This document shows positions 50,754 to 58,891 of a DNA stretch of 64,000 bases, piece after piece. A program made the translations under genes and the position numbers. Location: positions 620,001 to 684,000 of the forward strand of contig NZ_CP012069.2 in NCBI RefSeq assembly GCF_001189515.2, given 5' to 3'. Under the pieces are notes generated by a model, which had not been told where the DNA came from, made no database searches, and saw nothing but the letters and a program-made list of their open reading frames with translations. The first letter of the stretch is position 1. Every line of letters starts with the position of its first letter. Source of the DNA: Olsenella sp. oral taxon 807. GTDB taxonomy: Bacteria; Actinomycetota; Coriobacteriia; Coriobacteriales; Atopobiaceae.

Positions 50754-51623
50754 ATGAAGGTGGGAGTCATTGGCGCGGGCACGATGGGTCAAGGCATCGC
50801 CAAGGCATTCGCTCAGTCAGGCTGGGAGGTCGCGCTCTGCGACATCAAGCAGGAGTGGGCCGATGGTGGCAAGGCAAAGATTGCAAAGGGCTATGAGCGC
50901 CTCGTGAGCAAGGGCAAGCTCGATCAAGCTGAGGTCGACAAGCGCTTGGCCGCCATCACCACAGGCTTGAAGGAGGCACTCGCCTCAAGTTGTGACCTCA
51001 TTGTCGAGGCAGCCTTCGAGGACATGAAGGTCAAGAAGGAGACCTTTGCGGAGCTCGATAAGATCTGCAAGGAGAGTTGCATCTTTGCGTCCAATACCTC
51101 GAGCCTCTCTATCACAGAGATCGGAGCAGGCCTCTCTCGTCCGCTCGTGGGTATGCACTTTTTCAATCCGGCAGATCGCATGAAGCTCATCGAGGTTATC
51201 GCTGGTGTCAATACGCCTGTCGAGACCACCGAGAAGATCGTCTCCATCGCCAAGGAGATCGGCAAGACGCCGGTGCAGGTCAACGAGGCTGCGGGCTTTG
51301 TCGTGAACCGCATTCTCATCCCCATGATCAACGAGGCCGCCTTCATTAAGATGGAGGGCGTCTCAGACATCGCAGGCATTGACACCGCCATGAAGCTCGG
51401 TGCCAATCATCCTATGGGTCCGCTCGAGCTCGGCGATTTCATCGGGTTGGACATCTGCCTTGCCATCATGGACGTTCTCTACACGGAGACCTGCGACTCT
51501 AAGTATCGTGCCTGCCCGCTCATCCGTAAGATGGTTCGCGGCGGCAACCTTGGCGCCAAGAGCGGTCGTGGCTTCTACGTCTACAACACCGATCGCACGA
51601 AGACTCCGGTCGACCAGCTCTAG
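50754..51623 (+). CDS. hbd: 3-Hydroxybutyryl-CoA dehydrogenase
   Basis: NAD(P)-dependent reduction of acetoacetyl-CoA to (S)-3-hydroxybutyryl-CoA. ATG 50754 has AAGGAGG upstream and yields 289 aa, the usual length. The Rossmann loop is GVIGAGTMGQGIA; the active-site text is LVGMHFFNPADRMKLIEVI with the catalytic His and the following Glu; the C-terminal dimerisation domain has GANHPMGPLELGDFIGLD. Last gene of the first block; a hairpin follows at 51708. Confidence 0.95.
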   Translation: MKVGVIGAGTMGQGIAKAFAQSGWEVALCDIKQEWADGGKAKIAKGYERLVSKGKLDQAEVDKRLAAITTGLKEALASSCDLIVEAAFEDMKVKKETFAELDKICKESCIFASNTSSLSITEIGAGLSRPLVGMHFFNPADRMKLIEVIAGVNTPVETTEKIVSIAKEIGKTPVQVNEAAGFVVNRILIPMINEAAFIKMEGVSDIAGIDTAMKLGANHPMGPLELGDFIGLDICLAIMDVLYTETCDSKYRACPLIRKMVRGGNLGAKSGRGFYVYNTDRTKTPVDQL

Positions 51624-51707
51624 CATGAGGGGTAACCCCACAGGGTATGCATGCAGTGCCTCGAGATGCTTCACGTAGCTCAAACCATAGACATTCGTAG
51701 CTCATTA

Positions 51708-51740
51708 TGCGGGAGTCGTGTTTGCCATGCGGCTCCCGCA
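51708..51740 (+). terminator. Hairpin after hbd
   Basis: TGCGGGAGTCG (51708-51718) pairs with CGGCTCCCGCA (51730-51740), an 11-bp stem with one wobble, in the 245-nt gap between hbd and etfB-1. No U-run, so termination may be partial. Promoter for etfB-1 not identified. Confidence 0.45.
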
Positions 51741-51868
51741 TGCTCTTCCGAATAGGAGGCCACCGATGTGCTTAGATCGCGCGGTTGTCTGGGCGACGAG
51801 CGGGGTGGGTCTGTGGCGTGGAGCGTCTCCTAACTACTCAACTCAAACTTAGGAGTCTGTGAATTATT

Positions 51869-52669
51869 ATGAAGCTACTTGTCTGTGTGAAACAGGTTCC
51901 AGACACGACAGAGATTCGAATTGACCCAGAGACGAATCGACTGATTCGCGATGGTGTCCCCAGCATCGTTAACCCCTTTGACGGGTACGCGCTGGAGATG
52001 GCCGCCCGCATCAAGGACCAGAGGGATGACGTTCAGATTATCGTCATGTCCATGGGACCGATGCAGGCCAAGGAGGCTCTCAAGAGCTGCCTGGCCGTTG
52101 GCGGTGACAAGGCCTATTTGATCTCGGGACGCAGGTTTGGAGGGTCGGATACGCTGGCGACCAGCTATATCCTCTTCTGTGCGATCAAGAAGCTCGAGGA
52201 GATCGAAGGCAAGTTTGACGTGATCTTCTGTGGTAAGCAGGCCATCGACGGCGATACCGCCCAGGTCGGACCGGAGCTTGCGGAATACCTGGGGGTGCCG
52301 CAGGTCACCTATGGCCTGACCGCCGAGATTGTCGACAACGAGATTCAGGTGACGCGTGAGACCGAGGATGGTCAGGAGATCCTTGGTGTATCGTTCCCCT
52401 GCCTCGTCACCGCTACCAAGCCCAGCTTCGATCCCCGCCTTCCGACGATCAAGCAAAAGCTCGCTGCCAGGAAGAAGGAGATTACCGTTTTCTCAGAGAA
52501 CGACTTTGATGTCGATCTCTCGCGCTGCGGCCTTAACGGCTCGCCGACCAAGGTCAAGAAGACCTTTGTTCCCCCCGTTAAGCAAGGTGGCATACGGATT
52601 CAGGCTGAGACTGCTGGCGAGGCGGCCCAGAAGCTCGCTGAGCATCTTGACGCGGATAACGTTCTCTAG
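51869..52669 (+). CDS. etfB: Electron transfer flavoprotein beta subunit (first pair)
   Basis: Beta subunit of an ETF heterodimer, 266 aa. It starts KLLVCVKQVPDTTEIRIDPE and contains the EtfB core (NPFDGYALEMAARIKDQ, SMGPMQAKEALKSCLAVGGD, FCGKQAIDGDTAQVGPELAEYLG, LPTIKQKLAARKK). Proximity to the FAD lactate dehydrogenase gene suggests this pair serves lactate oxidation, possibly as a flavin-based confurcating complex like LctBCD of Acetobacterium; this is inference. GTGAATTATT precedes the ATG and no strong SD is visible. Confidence 0.92.
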   Translation: MKLLVCVKQVPDTTEIRIDPETNRLIRDGVPSIVNPFDGYALEMAARIKDQRDDVQIIVMSMGPMQAKEALKSCLAVGGDKAYLISGRRFGGSDTLATSYILFCAIKKLEEIEGKFDVIFCGKQAIDGDTAQVGPELAEYLGVPQVTYGLTAEIVDNEIQVTRETEDGQEILGVSFPCLVTATKPSFDPRLPTIKQKLAARKKEITVFSENDFDVDLSRCGLNGSPTKVKKTFVPPVKQGGIRIQAETAGEAAQKLAEHLDADNVL

Positions 52670-52750
52670 GAGCTGAGGCGCGCACAGCGTGTCCTCGCAC
52701 TCTCGTTGTCATAGGCAAGTGGCTGCTTATATACATGAGGAGAATATAAC

Positions 52751-53758
52751 ATGGAACCTAAGTCAAAAGATCTATGGGTGTTCATCGAGACCTTCGCCGA
52801 TGGCTCTGCCCAGAACGTGGGCCTTGAGCTGCTGAATCCCGGCCGCGACCTTGTCAACAAGCAGGGTGGCAAGCTTGTGGCGCTGGTCATCGGACACAAT
52901 ACCGACGCAGCGGTCGTCTCTGCCCAGGAGCATGGTGCCGACCAGGTCATCGTTGTTGACGGCCCGGAATACGAGCACTACACCACCGATGCGTACGTCA
53001 ACGCGCTTGCGGCCATGCTTACCAAGTATGCGCCGACCACGATGCTCATCGGTGCCACCAACAATGGTCGCGATGTCGGGCCACGTCTGTCCTCTCGCCT
53101 GCAGACGGGTCTGACCGCCGACTGCACGCAGCTCGCGATCGACGAGGAATCCGGCAACGTGGCATGGACGCGTCCGGCCTTTGGCGGCAACCTTATGGCG
53201 AGGATCCTCTGCCCGAACCATCGTCCCCAGCTCGGTACCGTGCGTCCCGGCGTTTTCAAGGCACTGCCGCCGGAGGCGGGGCGTAGCTGCGAGGTCGTCC
53301 GTGAGGACTTTCACGTTGCCCCAGAGGACATTCACGTCCGGCTCATCAAGGAGATCCAGGAGGGCGCCTCGGAGCTCGTTGACCTCATCGGTGCCGAAAT
53401 CATCGTCTCAGGTGGTCGTGGCGTTGGCGGGGCAGAAGGCTTCGAGCCGCTGAAGGGACTGGCGGACGCATTGGGTGCGACGGTGGGTTGCTCGCGAGCC
53501 GCCGTCGATGCGGGGTGGATCTCGCATTCCCACCAGGTTGGCCAGACCGGCAAGACTGTCGGTCCAAAGCTCTACATTGCTTGCGGCATCTCTGGTGCCA
53601 TCCAGCATGTGGCTGGCATGAGCAGCTCTGATGTTATTGTTGCCATCAATAAGGATCCCGAGGCACCGATCTTTGACATTGCAGACTATGGCATAGTCGG
53701 TGACCTCTTTGAGGTGGTGCCCGCCCTGACGGAGGCAATCAAGAAGGTCAAGGGCTAA
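52751..53758 (+). CDS. etfA: Electron transfer flavoprotein alpha subunit (first pair)
   Basis: 335 aa. The C-terminal FAD domain is clear: [59 protein letters not shown] and [23 protein letters not shown]. It starts directly with the EtfA fold and has no N-terminal ferredoxin-like domain, unlike Acetobacterium LctC. GAGGAGA precedes the ATG. The 81-nt gap from etfB-1 is longer than usual. Confidence 0.93.
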   Translation: MEPKSKDLWVFIETFADGSAQNVGLELLNPGRDLVNKQGGKLVALVIGHNTDAAVVSAQEHGADQVIVVDGPEYEHYTTDAYVNALAAMLTKYAPTTMLIGATNNGRDVGPRLSSRLQTGLTADCTQLAIDEESGNVAWTRPAFGGNLMARILCPNHRPQLGTVRPGVFKALPPEAGRSCEVVREDFHVAPEDIHVRLIKEIQEGASELVDLIGAEIIVSGGRGVGGAEGFEPLKGLADALGATVGCSRAAVDAGWISHSHQVGQTGKTVGPKLYIACGISGAIQHVAGMSSSDVIVAINKDPEAPIFDIADYGIVGDLFEVVPALTEAIKKVKG

Positions 53759-54066
53759 ATCCTGTGTACCAAAGGGTCGTTGGGCCTTGTGTCCAGCGGC
53801 CCCGTACGCGAGGGTCGGAACCTTGCTAGAGTACGTCGGAGCGCGGGGTCTAGCCTAAAGTAGCGGGATTTCGTCAGGGCGTGGAATGGCGTGGCGCTTA
53901 GGCGGATGTGGCTCCATCGCCATTTAGCTGCCCATAGATACCGTCTGTGGAGTCGAACGCCGCCTAAGGTAGCCATCTGGTAAACTTTATGTGGAAATGT
54001 CGAGACGGTAGAGCAGCTGTCGTGACGTGTCTTGGTATTGCTTGCATCGAATCGAAGGGAGTTGGA
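53759..54066. other. Gap between etfA-1 and lactate dehydrogenase
   Basis: 308 bp without a credible gene. CTTAGGCGG (53897-53905) and CCGCCTAAG (53960-53968) form a 9-bp perfect inverted repeat. An AT-rich GGTAAACTTTATG stretch near 53978-53990 might hold a -10 box. The next gene's site AAGGGAG is at about 54056. Confidence 0.4.
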
Positions 54067-55512
54067 ATGGCTACGTACACGTATAACAAGGTAACACCGG
54101 AGGTCCTTGAGCAAATCAAGGCAGCCGCCAACGGGCATGTGCTCGTCGGCGACCAGATCAACGAGGACTTTAGTCATGATGAGATGCGCATCTACGGCGA
54201 GGCTATGCCGGAGGTGCTCGTCGAGCCCACGACGACCGAGGAGGTCGCCGCGGTTATGAAGGTCTGCAACGAAAACAAGATAGCGGTGACGCCGTCCGGC
54301 GCTCGCACCGCACTGACGGGCGGTCCCGTGGCCCAGTACGGTGGAGTCATGATCTCCACCACAAAGATGAACAAGATCCTCGGTTATGACGAGGAGAACC
54401 TGGTCGTCACGATCCAGCCGGGCGTCCTCCTTAAGGACTTGGCCGATGACGCCCTTAAGCGTGGACTCATGTATCCGCCCGATCCAGGTGAGAAGCTCGC
54501 GACCGTGGGTGGCAACGTCTCCACCAACGCGGGTGGCATGCGCGCCGTCAAGTATGGTACGACGAGGGACTACGTGAAGGAGATAACGGTCGTCCTTCCG
54601 ACCGGAGAGGTCGTGAAGGAGGGTGCGACGGTCTCGAAGACGAGCTCGGGGTACAGCCTTTTGCACCTGCTCATAGGGTCGGAGGGTACGCTGGGCATCA
54701 TCACGGAGATGACCCTGAAGATCATCGTCGCGCCCAAGATGACGATGTCCATCATCGTCCCGTACGAGACGCTCGAAGGCGCCATCGCCACGGTTCCCAA
54801 GCTGTTTGCGGCTAACCTCGACCCACAGGCGCTCGAGTTCATGGAGAAGGACGTCGTTATCGACACGGAGCAGCTGCTCTCCAAGGAGGTGTACCCCAAG
54901 CAGCTCAATGGCGTCGACATCAACGCATACGTCCTGGCCACCTTCGACGGCAGTGACGAGGACCAGCTGATGAACACCATCGAGGAGGCGTCCAACATAG
55001 CCCTGGAGGCAGGCGCGGTTGACGTGCTGGTTGCCGATACGCCGCAGCAGCTCAGGGACGCGTGGGCCATCAGGAGCTCCCTCTTGGAGTCCATCGAGGG
55101 GAATACCAAGCTCTTGGACGAGTGCGACGTCGTTGTTCCCGTGACGAAGATCCCCGAGTTCCTCACCTACGCTAAGTCGCTGGGAGAGGGTCACTCCTAC
55201 ACGGTCAAGGACTTTGGCCATGCTGGTGACGGCAACCTGCACATCTACCTGTGCAGCAACGACGATGATGCCGAGGCCTTCATGAAGGAGTCCGACGAGT
55301 TCATGAAGAAGGCCTACGCGAAGGCGGTCGAGCTCGGTGGCCTCATCTCGGGCGAGCACGGCATCGGATCCGGCAAGATATCCTATCTGAAGGACTTCGT
55401 CGGTCCGGTCAACATGAGGCTGATGCGTGGTATCAAGAAGGTCTTTGACCCCAACATGATCCTGAATCCTGGTAAGGTCTGCTTCATCCCCGAGGAGGAC
55501 GAGGACGAGTAA
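54067..55512 (+). CDS. FAD-linked lactate dehydrogenase (GlcD/LctD-like)
   Basis: Oxidises lactate (or glycolate) to pyruvate with FAD. From ATG 54067 it is 481 aa. The N-terminal FAD_binding_4 domain has TPSGARTALTGGPVAQYGG, VTIQPGVLLKDLADDAL, NVSTNAGGMRAVKYGTTRDY and SSGYSLLHLLIGSEGTLGII (in parts). The C-terminal domain has KDFGHAGDGNLHIYLCSND and SGEHGIGSGKISYLKDF, the metal and substrate histidines. No membrane segment or Fe-S domain, so ETF-1 is the expected electron acceptor. With the permease at 58.9 kb it defines a lactate-use pathway. D-lactate is the likelier isomer for this family. Confidence 0.9.
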   Translation: MATYTYNKVTPEVLEQIKAAANGHVLVGDQINEDFSHDEMRIYGEAMPEVLVEPTTTEEVAAVMKVCNENKIAVTPSGARTALTGGPVAQYGGVMISTTKMNKILGYDEENLVVTIQPGVLLKDLADDALKRGLMYPPDPGEKLATVGGNVSTNAGGMRAVKYGTTRDYVKEITVVLPTGEVVKEGATVSKTSSGYSLLHLLIGSEGTLGIITEMTLKIIVAPKMTMSIIVPYETLEGAIATVPKLFAANLDPQALEFMEKDVVIDTEQLLSKEVYPKQLNGVDINAYVLATFDGSDEDQLMNTIEEASNIALEAGAVDVLVADTPQQLRDAWAIRSSLLESIEGNTKLLDECDVVVPVTKIPEFLTYAKSLGEGHSYTVKDFGHAGDGNLHIYLCSNDDDAEAFMKESDEFMKKAYAKAVELGGLISGEHGIGSGKISYLKDFVGPVNMRLMRGIKKVFDPNMILNPGKVCFIPEEDEDE

Positions 55513-55593
55513 GGCAGCCCCCGAAGACAGAGAGCGGTCCAGTTGCACGGCACAGGAGTCGTGTGAAGACCGTACGACAAGCAAGGAGAGAGC

Positions 55594-56733
55594 ATGGCAT
55601 ATTTCATTTCTGACGAGGCAAAGGACCTGTTGGGCGACCTCAAGAAGTTCTGTGATGCCGAGGTCGTGGAGCAGGCTAAGGAATACGACAAGTCGGGCGA
55701 GTGGCCAAAGGACATTTACGACAAGGCTATTGAGCAGGGCTACACTACGCTTGAGGTTCCCGAGGAGTTTGGTGGCCCCGGCCTGAGTCGTGTTGACGTG
55801 GCTGCGCTGATCGAGCAGATGGCATGGGCAGACTCTGGCTTTGCCACGACCATATCTGCCAGCGGGCTTGGTACCAAGCCTGTCTTGATCGCGGGCAACG
55901 AGGCGCAGAAGAAGCACGTCTGTGACCTCCTGCTCGAGGGCGGCTTTGGTGCGTTCTGCCTGACCGAGCCGGGCGCGGGGTCTGACCCTGGTGCCGGCAC
56001 GACCACGGCCGTCAAGGATGGGGATGGCTATGTCTTGAACGGCAGGAAGTGCTTCATCACCAACGGCGCCGTCGCCAGCTTCTACTGTGTCACCGCCCTC
56101 ACTGACAAGGAAAAGGGTGCCAAGGGAATGTCCATCTTCTTGGTTGACAGGGACACCCCCGGTCTCTCTGTCGGTCATGAGGAGGACAAGATGGGCATTC
56201 GCCTGTCCAACACGACTGACGTCGTTCTTGAGGACGTCCATGTGCCGGCCGAGAACCTCCTTGGTGGCGAGGGACAGGGCTTCAAGATCTCGATGCAGAC
56301 GCTCGATCAGGCGCGTGCATGGATGGGCGTCGTCTCGACGGGCCTTGCGCAGCGCGCCATGGACGAGGCCATCGCCTACACCAAGGAGCGCAAGCAGTTC
56401 GGTCGTCCCGTCCTGAAGTTCCAGGCCATGCAGTTCAAGATTGCCGACATGGCCATGAAGATCGAGGCTGGCCGTCAGCTCTGCGCCTATGCGCTGAACC
56501 TCATGGACCAGGGCAAGGCTCACAGTCGTGAGGCCGCTATGGCGAAGTGCTTCGCATCCGACGCGGCCATGTGGTGCACGACCGAGGCCGTCCAGATGCT
56601 CGGTGGCTATGGCTACAGCCGCGAGTATCCGGTCGAGAAGCTGATGCGTGACGCAAAGATCTTCCAGATTTTCGAGGGTACCAACGAGGTACAGAGGATT
56701 GTAACTGCCAACAACACCATCGGCAGGTTCTAA
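55594..56733 (+). CDS. bcd: Butyryl-CoA dehydrogenase (acyl-CoA dehydrogenase)
   Basis: Reduces crotonyl-CoA to butyryl-CoA, in clostridia coupled through ETF to ferredoxin reduction. 379 aa, standard for the family; AAGGAGAG precedes the ATG. Landmarks: AFCLTEPGAGSDPGAGTTTA, FITNGAVASFYCVTAL, KMGIRLSNTTDVVLEDVHVPAENLL (in parts), AYTKERKQFGRPVLKFQAMQ, and the C-terminal FEGTNEVQRIVTANN with the catalytic glutamate. It is separated from the following etf pair by an intrinsic terminator. Confidence 0.94.
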   Translation: MAYFISDEAKDLLGDLKKFCDAEVVEQAKEYDKSGEWPKDIYDKAIEQGYTTLEVPEEFGGPGLSRVDVAALIEQMAWADSGFATTISASGLGTKPVLIAGNEAQKKHVCDLLLEGGFGAFCLTEPGAGSDPGAGTTTAVKDGDGYVLNGRKCFITNGAVASFYCVTALTDKEKGAKGMSIFLVDRDTPGLSVGHEEDKMGIRLSNTTDVVLEDVHVPAENLLGGEGQGFKISMQTLDQARAWMGVVSTGLAQRAMDEAIAYTKERKQFGRPVLKFQAMQFKIADMAMKIEAGRQLCAYALNLMDQGKAHSREAAMAKCFASDAAMWCTTEAVQMLGGYGYSREYPVEKLMRDAKIFQIFEGTNEVQRIVTANNTIGRF

Positions 56734-56755
56734 TTCAAACCGCAGGGCGTAGCCG

Positions 56756-56793
56756 CCGGCAGCCAGAAGAAGGGTTCTGGCTGCCGGTTTTCT
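56756..56793 (+). terminator. Intrinsic terminator/attenuator between bcd and etfB-2
   Basis: CCGGCAGCCAGAA (56756-56768) pairs perfectly over 13 bp with TTCTGGCTGCCGG (56775-56787), loop GAAGGG, followed by TTTTCT. The U-run ends 3 nt before the GGGAGG site of etfB-2, leaving no room for a separate promoter, so the ETF pair must be read by read-through. Confidence 0.9.
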
Positions 56794-56808
56794 AACGGGA
56801 GGTTGAGT

Positions 56809-57600
56809 TTGAACATTTTAGTATGCATCAAGCAGGTTCCAGATGATTCCGTTGAGGTGGGCTTTGGGAAGGATGGCAAGCCTGCGATCGAGGGAATCAC
56901 ACCGGTCGTCAACGCCTTCGACACCTATGCATTGGAGATGGCCACCCGTCTCAAAGAGTCTCTGGGTGACGGATCGGAGATCACTGTCCTTTGCGTTGGA
57001 CCTGACTCGGCAAAGAACTCTCTGAAGAACTGCCTGGCTGTTGGTGGAGACTATGCCTATCTCGTGAGCGAGGAGGGCGTGAGCGACACCGACAACCTTG
57101 GCATTGCGGAACTGATTCGGGGTGCCATCGAGAAGCTGCGCGGCGAGAGGGGCGACTTCGACCTCGTGTTTGCGGGTAAGGAGGCGACCGATGTCGCCCA
57201 GGGTCAGACGGGGATATACCTAGCGGCGAAGCTGAACGTGGCCGTGGCGACGGACGCCATCGACATCACGCGGGAGGGTGACACCGTCCAGGTGAAGCAT
57301 GAGACCGACGAGGGCTACCGTCTTGTGGAGCTACCTCTCCCAGCGCTCGTCACAGTGAGCAAACCGAGCTATGACCCTCGCTATCCGACGATCCGCAACA
57401 AGATGGCCGCCCGCAAGAAGCCCATCGGCGAGCTGAGCGGTGCGGAACTCGCACAGGGAGCCGACATCGCGGCGCGACTCTCGACTGTGAGGGAGTATGA
57501 GCCGCCAAAGCGTGCCGCTGGCGTGAAGATCCAAGAAGAGACCGTCGAGGAATCCACGGCGAAGGCCATTCAGATGATGGTCGACGCTCGGGTGCTGTAG
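56809..57600 (+). CDS. etfB: Electron transfer flavoprotein beta subunit (second pair)
   Basis: 263-aa EtfB, expected partner of Bcd. The start is placed at TTG 56809, 6 nt after GGGAGG (56797-56802); TTG 56803 touches the site. Text: NILVCIKQVPDDSVEVGF, VNAFDTYALEMATRLKES, CVGPDSAKNSLKNCLAVGGD, FAGKEATDVAQGQTGIYLAAKL and YPTIRNKMAARKKPI. It is clearly diverged from the first EtfB, so the two pairs are not a recent duplication. The rare start codon and the upstream terminator suggest deliberately reduced expression relative to bcd. Confidence 0.92.
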   Translation: MNILVCIKQVPDDSVEVGFGKDGKPAIEGITPVVNAFDTYALEMATRLKESLGDGSEITVLCVGPDSAKNSLKNCLAVGGDYAYLVSEEGVSDTDNLGIAELIRGAIEKLRGERGDFDLVFAGKEATDVAQGQTGIYLAAKLNVAVATDAIDITREGDTVQVKHETDEGYRLVELPLPALVTVSKPSYDPRYPTIRNKMAARKKPIGELSGAELAQGADIAARLSTVREYEPPKRAAGVKIQEETVEESTAKAIQMMVDARVL

Positions 57601-57610
57601 GGGGTATGCC

Positions 57611-58603
57611 ATGAAGAGGGAAGACACGAAAGACGTGCTTGTGTACATCGAGGTTGCAGACGGCAGCCCCGTGAAGGCGAGCCTCGAGTCTCTGACGCCG
57701 GCCCGCAGCATCGCAGACGCGAGGGGCGAGGGCGTCGTCGCCGTCGTCTTGGGAAGTGGCAGGGAGGCTGCGGCCAATGAGGTCGCCATGGCTGGTGCCG
57801 ATAGGGTCATCTATGTTGACTCGAGCGAGCTGCAGGACTTTAACTTGGATGCCTATGCTGATGTACTCGGGCAGATAGTGGAGGCAGAGAGGCCCGCCGT
57901 CGTCTTGATCGGTGGGACGACCGACGGCAAGGACCTGGCCCCCATGCTTGCCGCTAGGTTCCAGTCAGCCTCCGCATCTGACGTGATCGCTGTCGCGGCA
58001 GAGGGCAAGGATGTTACTTACACCATGACCGAGTACAGCGGTACGGTCTTGAGTGACGTGAAGATAGACGCTGCTCCCGAGATAGCGACGATTCGCTCTG
58101 GTGCCTTTAAGAAACTGGATGAGCCTGCGCAGGGCAAGGTCGTGAGCGGTAGCTACGCCGTCTCGGATGGCGCCGTGCGCGCGAAGGTCATCGACACGGT
58201 ACAGGAGATCACCGAATCCGTGAACCTCGAGGACGCCGAGGTCATCGTCTCGGGTGGCCGCGGGCTGGGGAGCAAGGAGGGCTTTGCCCTGGTCGAGGAA
58301 CTCGCAGGGGTGCTTGGTGGCGAGGTGGGTGCCACCAGGCCCGCCATCGAGGATGGTTGGATCGCAAAGAACCATCAGGTCGGGCAGTCTGGGAAGTGCG
58401 TCGCGCCCAAGCTGTACATCGCAGCAGGTGTCTCCGGTGCCACCCAGCACCTCTCTGGCATTACGGGAGCAGACTACATCGTCGCGATCAACAGGGACGA
58501 GGACGCGCCCATCTTTTCCGTCGCCAATGTCGGCATCATCGGGGATGCTCTGAAGGTGCTCCCACTTATGATCGAGGAAGTAAAGAAAATCAAGGAAAGC
58601 TAG
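57611..58603 (+). CDS. etfA: Electron transfer flavoprotein alpha subunit (second pair)
   Basis: 330 aa; its C-terminal FAD-binding part reads [59 protein letters not shown] and [22 protein letters not shown]. No ferredoxin extension. It follows etfB-2 by 10 nt (GGGGG before the ATG). The context (bcd upstream) suggests Bcd-Etf electron bifurcation from NADH to crotonyl-CoA and ferredoxin; this is inference. Confidence 0.92.
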   Translation: MKREDTKDVLVYIEVADGSPVKASLESLTPARSIADARGEGVVAVVLGSGREAAANEVAMAGADRVIYVDSSELQDFNLDAYADVLGQIVEAERPAVVLIGGTTDGKDLAPMLAARFQSASASDVIAVAAEGKDVTYTMTEYSGTVLSDVKIDAAPEIATIRSGAFKKLDEPAQGKVVSGSYAVSDGAVRAKVIDTVQEITESVNLEDAEVIVSGGRGLGSKEGFALVEELAGVLGGEVGATRPAIEDGWIAKNHQVGQSGKCVAPKLYIAAGVSGATQHLSGITGADYIVAINRDEDAPIFSVANVGIIGDALKVLPLMIEEVKKIKES

Positions 58604-58642
58604 TCACCGGACGTATGGGAGTCTGACGACTACGGGGTGATC

Positions 58643-58680
58643 GGCTATGGCTTCTCGGAAACTTGCGGGAAGCCATAGCC
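58643..58680 (+). other. 12-bp perfect hairpin after etfA-2
   Basis: GGCTATGGCTTC (58643-58654) and GAAGCCATAGCC (58669-58680) form a perfect 12-bp stem with a 14-nt loop; no U-run follows. It lies 40 nt after etfA-2 and 212 nt before the permease gene, possibly a terminator or RNA-stability element. The rest of the gap to 58891 shows no gene. Confidence 0.5.
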
Positions 58681-58891
58681 TCAGGATGGGCCGCGAGAGG
58701 ATGCTGTGCCCTCATGGGATCTATGTTTATGGGTATGGGCGTATGGGGATCGCCTGTGCCTTTCCATTATCTTGCGGGTCAGAAAAACTATGGGAGCATG
58801 GCGATGACGGGGAGGGCATGGACGTCTCGTTGGCCTGTGTACCTGACGTAGTCTCAGTCCAATACATGACCAAGACTAAGGAGGGATACAC

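Noticed and set aside
53755-56523. Very long open frame on the reverse strand opposite the lactate dehydrogenase and bcd genes
   Set aside because: It mirrors the codon bias of two clear forward-strand genes; its translation has no domain character. The same applies to reverse frames at 48630-50603, 20250-21851 and 8887-10719.
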